A stretch of 64,000 nucleotides of DNA from JBQTIQ01 sp052387955 (lineage in GTDB: Bacteria; Actinomycetota; Acidimicrobiia; Acidimicrobiales; JACDCH01), in NCBI GenBank assembly GCA_052387955.1, contig JBQTIQ010000064.1, positions 1 to 64,000 on the forward strand. The letters are read 5' to 3'. This document shows positions 63,434 to 64,000 of the stretch, one piece after another; position 1 is the first letter of the stretch; every line of letters begins with the position of its first letter. Both the position numbers and the translations under genes were made by a program. Under the pieces are notes generated by a model. The model saw only the letters and a program-made list of their open reading frames with translations, had not been told where the DNA came from and searched no databases.

Positions 63434-63985
63434 CTATCGCCCCGCCCGCTCCCGGGCCAGGAACAAGCCGATGATCGTCTTGGAGTCGGTCAGCTCACCC
63501 GACGCCACCAGGGCGACGACGTCGTCGAGGGGCACCCGCTCGACCGTCATGGCCCGCTCCTCGGCGCCGACCGGCGCCGCCGGCACCTCGGTGAGGTCAC
63601 GGCCGAGGTAGATGTCGCACCGTTCGTCGGAACAGCCCGGTGACGTCACGAACGACGTCATCAGCTCCAGGCGCCCAGCCCGCAAGCCGACCTCCTCGCC
63701 CAACTCTCGCTGCGCGGTGGCCACCGGCTCCTCACCCTCCTGGTCACGGATGCCGGCCGGGATCTCGAGCAGGACGGCATCGAGAGCGGGACGGTACTGG
63801 CGCACGAGCACGGCCCTGCCCTCGTCGTCGACGGCGACGACCGCCACCGCTCCCGGGTGACGGATGAGGTCACGGTCGAAGCGCTCCCCGTCGGGCGCCC
63901 GGAAGGCCGCCGCCACCAGGCTGAAGACACGGCCCTCGAAGAGGGCCCGTTCGGTGAGCCTGGCGAACCCGGCGGCGTCCCCCAC
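63434..63985 (-). CDS. Nudix hydrolase (ADP-ribose pyrophosphatase-like)
   Basis: A 183-residue Nudix protein. The Nudix box starts at GIRDQEGEEPV and ends QRELGEEVG (G-x5-E-x7-REUxEE-x-G). Upstream, VLVRQYRPALDAVLLEIPAG is typical of ADP-ribose/sugar-nucleotide pyrophosphatases, with the conserved RQYR and EIPAG. It hydrolyses ADP-ribose to AMP and ribose-5-phosphate or a related substrate. It converges on the recombinase gene. The start is GTG 63985, 15 bp from the window edge, so upstream signals cannot be checked. Confidence 0.92.
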   Translation of the reverse strand: MGDAAGFARLTERALFEGRVFSLVAAAFRAPDGERFDRDLIRHPGAVAVVAVDDEGRAVLVRQYRPALDAVLLEIPAGIRDQEGEEPVATAQRELGEEVGLRAGRLELMTSFVTSPGCSDERCDIYLGRDLTEVPAAPVGAEERAMTVERVPLDDVVALVASGELTDSKTIIGLFLARERAGR

Positions 63986-64000
63986 GGTCGGGCTTAGTGT

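Overview
The window is 64 kb of very GC-rich chromosome from what looks like an actinobacterium. Evidence for this is the GC-saturated third codon positions, the many GTG starts, an HU protein with a Lys/Ala/Pro-rich tail, a stand-alone polyprenol-phosphate mannose synthase, a SigB/SigF-type sigma factor, and several genes that appear to be leaderless (a TANNNT box 6-7 nt before the start codon). The class Acidimicrobiia is possible but is only my guess. I see no rRNA, tRNA, CRISPR array, prophage or complete insertion sequence.

Layout. 0.1-8.5 kb holds mixed regulatory, envelope and membrane genes: ArsR plus an SRPBCC partner, a PIG-L deacetylase, a penicillin-binding/beta-lactamase-fold lipoprotein, a stress-type sigma factor, MgtC, a flavodoxin, a large membrane protein and a polysaccharide deacetylase. 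8.5-11.9 kb is a minus-strand sugar operon (aminotransferase, epimerase, GT2 glycosyltransferase). 12-18.4 kb carries a zinc-ribbon miniprotein, an MFS transporter, a GH6 glycosidase, a DtxR regulator, a Tat-exported amidohydrolase and an M18 aminopeptidase. 18.5-24.6 kb is gltBD. 24.7-40.5 kb is housekeeping: a GT-C-like membrane protein, Lon, a 5'-nucleotidase, Ppm1, cyclophilin, an AlkA-type glycosylase, an O-methyltransferase, a lytic transglycosylase, homogentisate dioxygenase, HU, esterases and a tautomerase. 40.3-57.6 kb is an aromatic catabolic island. 57.9-64 kb has two lipoproteins, an acyltransferase, a cupin, a tyrosine recombinase and a Nudix hydrolase.

The aromatic island encodes a complete catechol meta-cleavage route. 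A plant-type ferredoxin and catechol 2,3-dioxygenase open the ring. Both branches of the lower pathway follow: the hydrolytic branch (2-hydroxymuconic semialdehyde hydrolase) and the oxalocrotonate branch (semialdehyde dehydrogenase, 4-oxalocrotonate tautomerase and decarboxylase). These join at the hydratase, the aldolase and the acylating acetaldehyde dehydrogenase. Successive stop/start codons overlap by 4 bp. GntR and IclR regulators are embedded. A minus-strand tmoB-tmoD-tmoE-like set encodes the gamma, effector and beta components of a diiron aromatic monooxygenase, but the alpha (active-site) subunit, Rieske ferredoxin and reductase are missing from the window. Homogentisate dioxygenase (35-36 kb) and fumarylacetoacetase (52-53 kb) add part of tyrosine catabolism.

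The most unusual material is non-coding. (1) There is a dispersed element of about 65-70 bp with two hairpins, in about seven copies; one copy has become the coding N-terminus of the GT2 glycosyltransferase. (2) A second family of hairpin repeats has four copies whose stems show compensatory base changes; two inverted copies bracket 10.4 kb and one abuts a tyrosine recombinase. (3) A 31-bp tandem array at the epimerase/GT2 junction carries its own Shine-Dalgarno and ATG in each unit, so consecutive ATGs rotate through the three frames. (4) Several perfect palindromes lie in front of the monooxygenase genes and the GntR gene.
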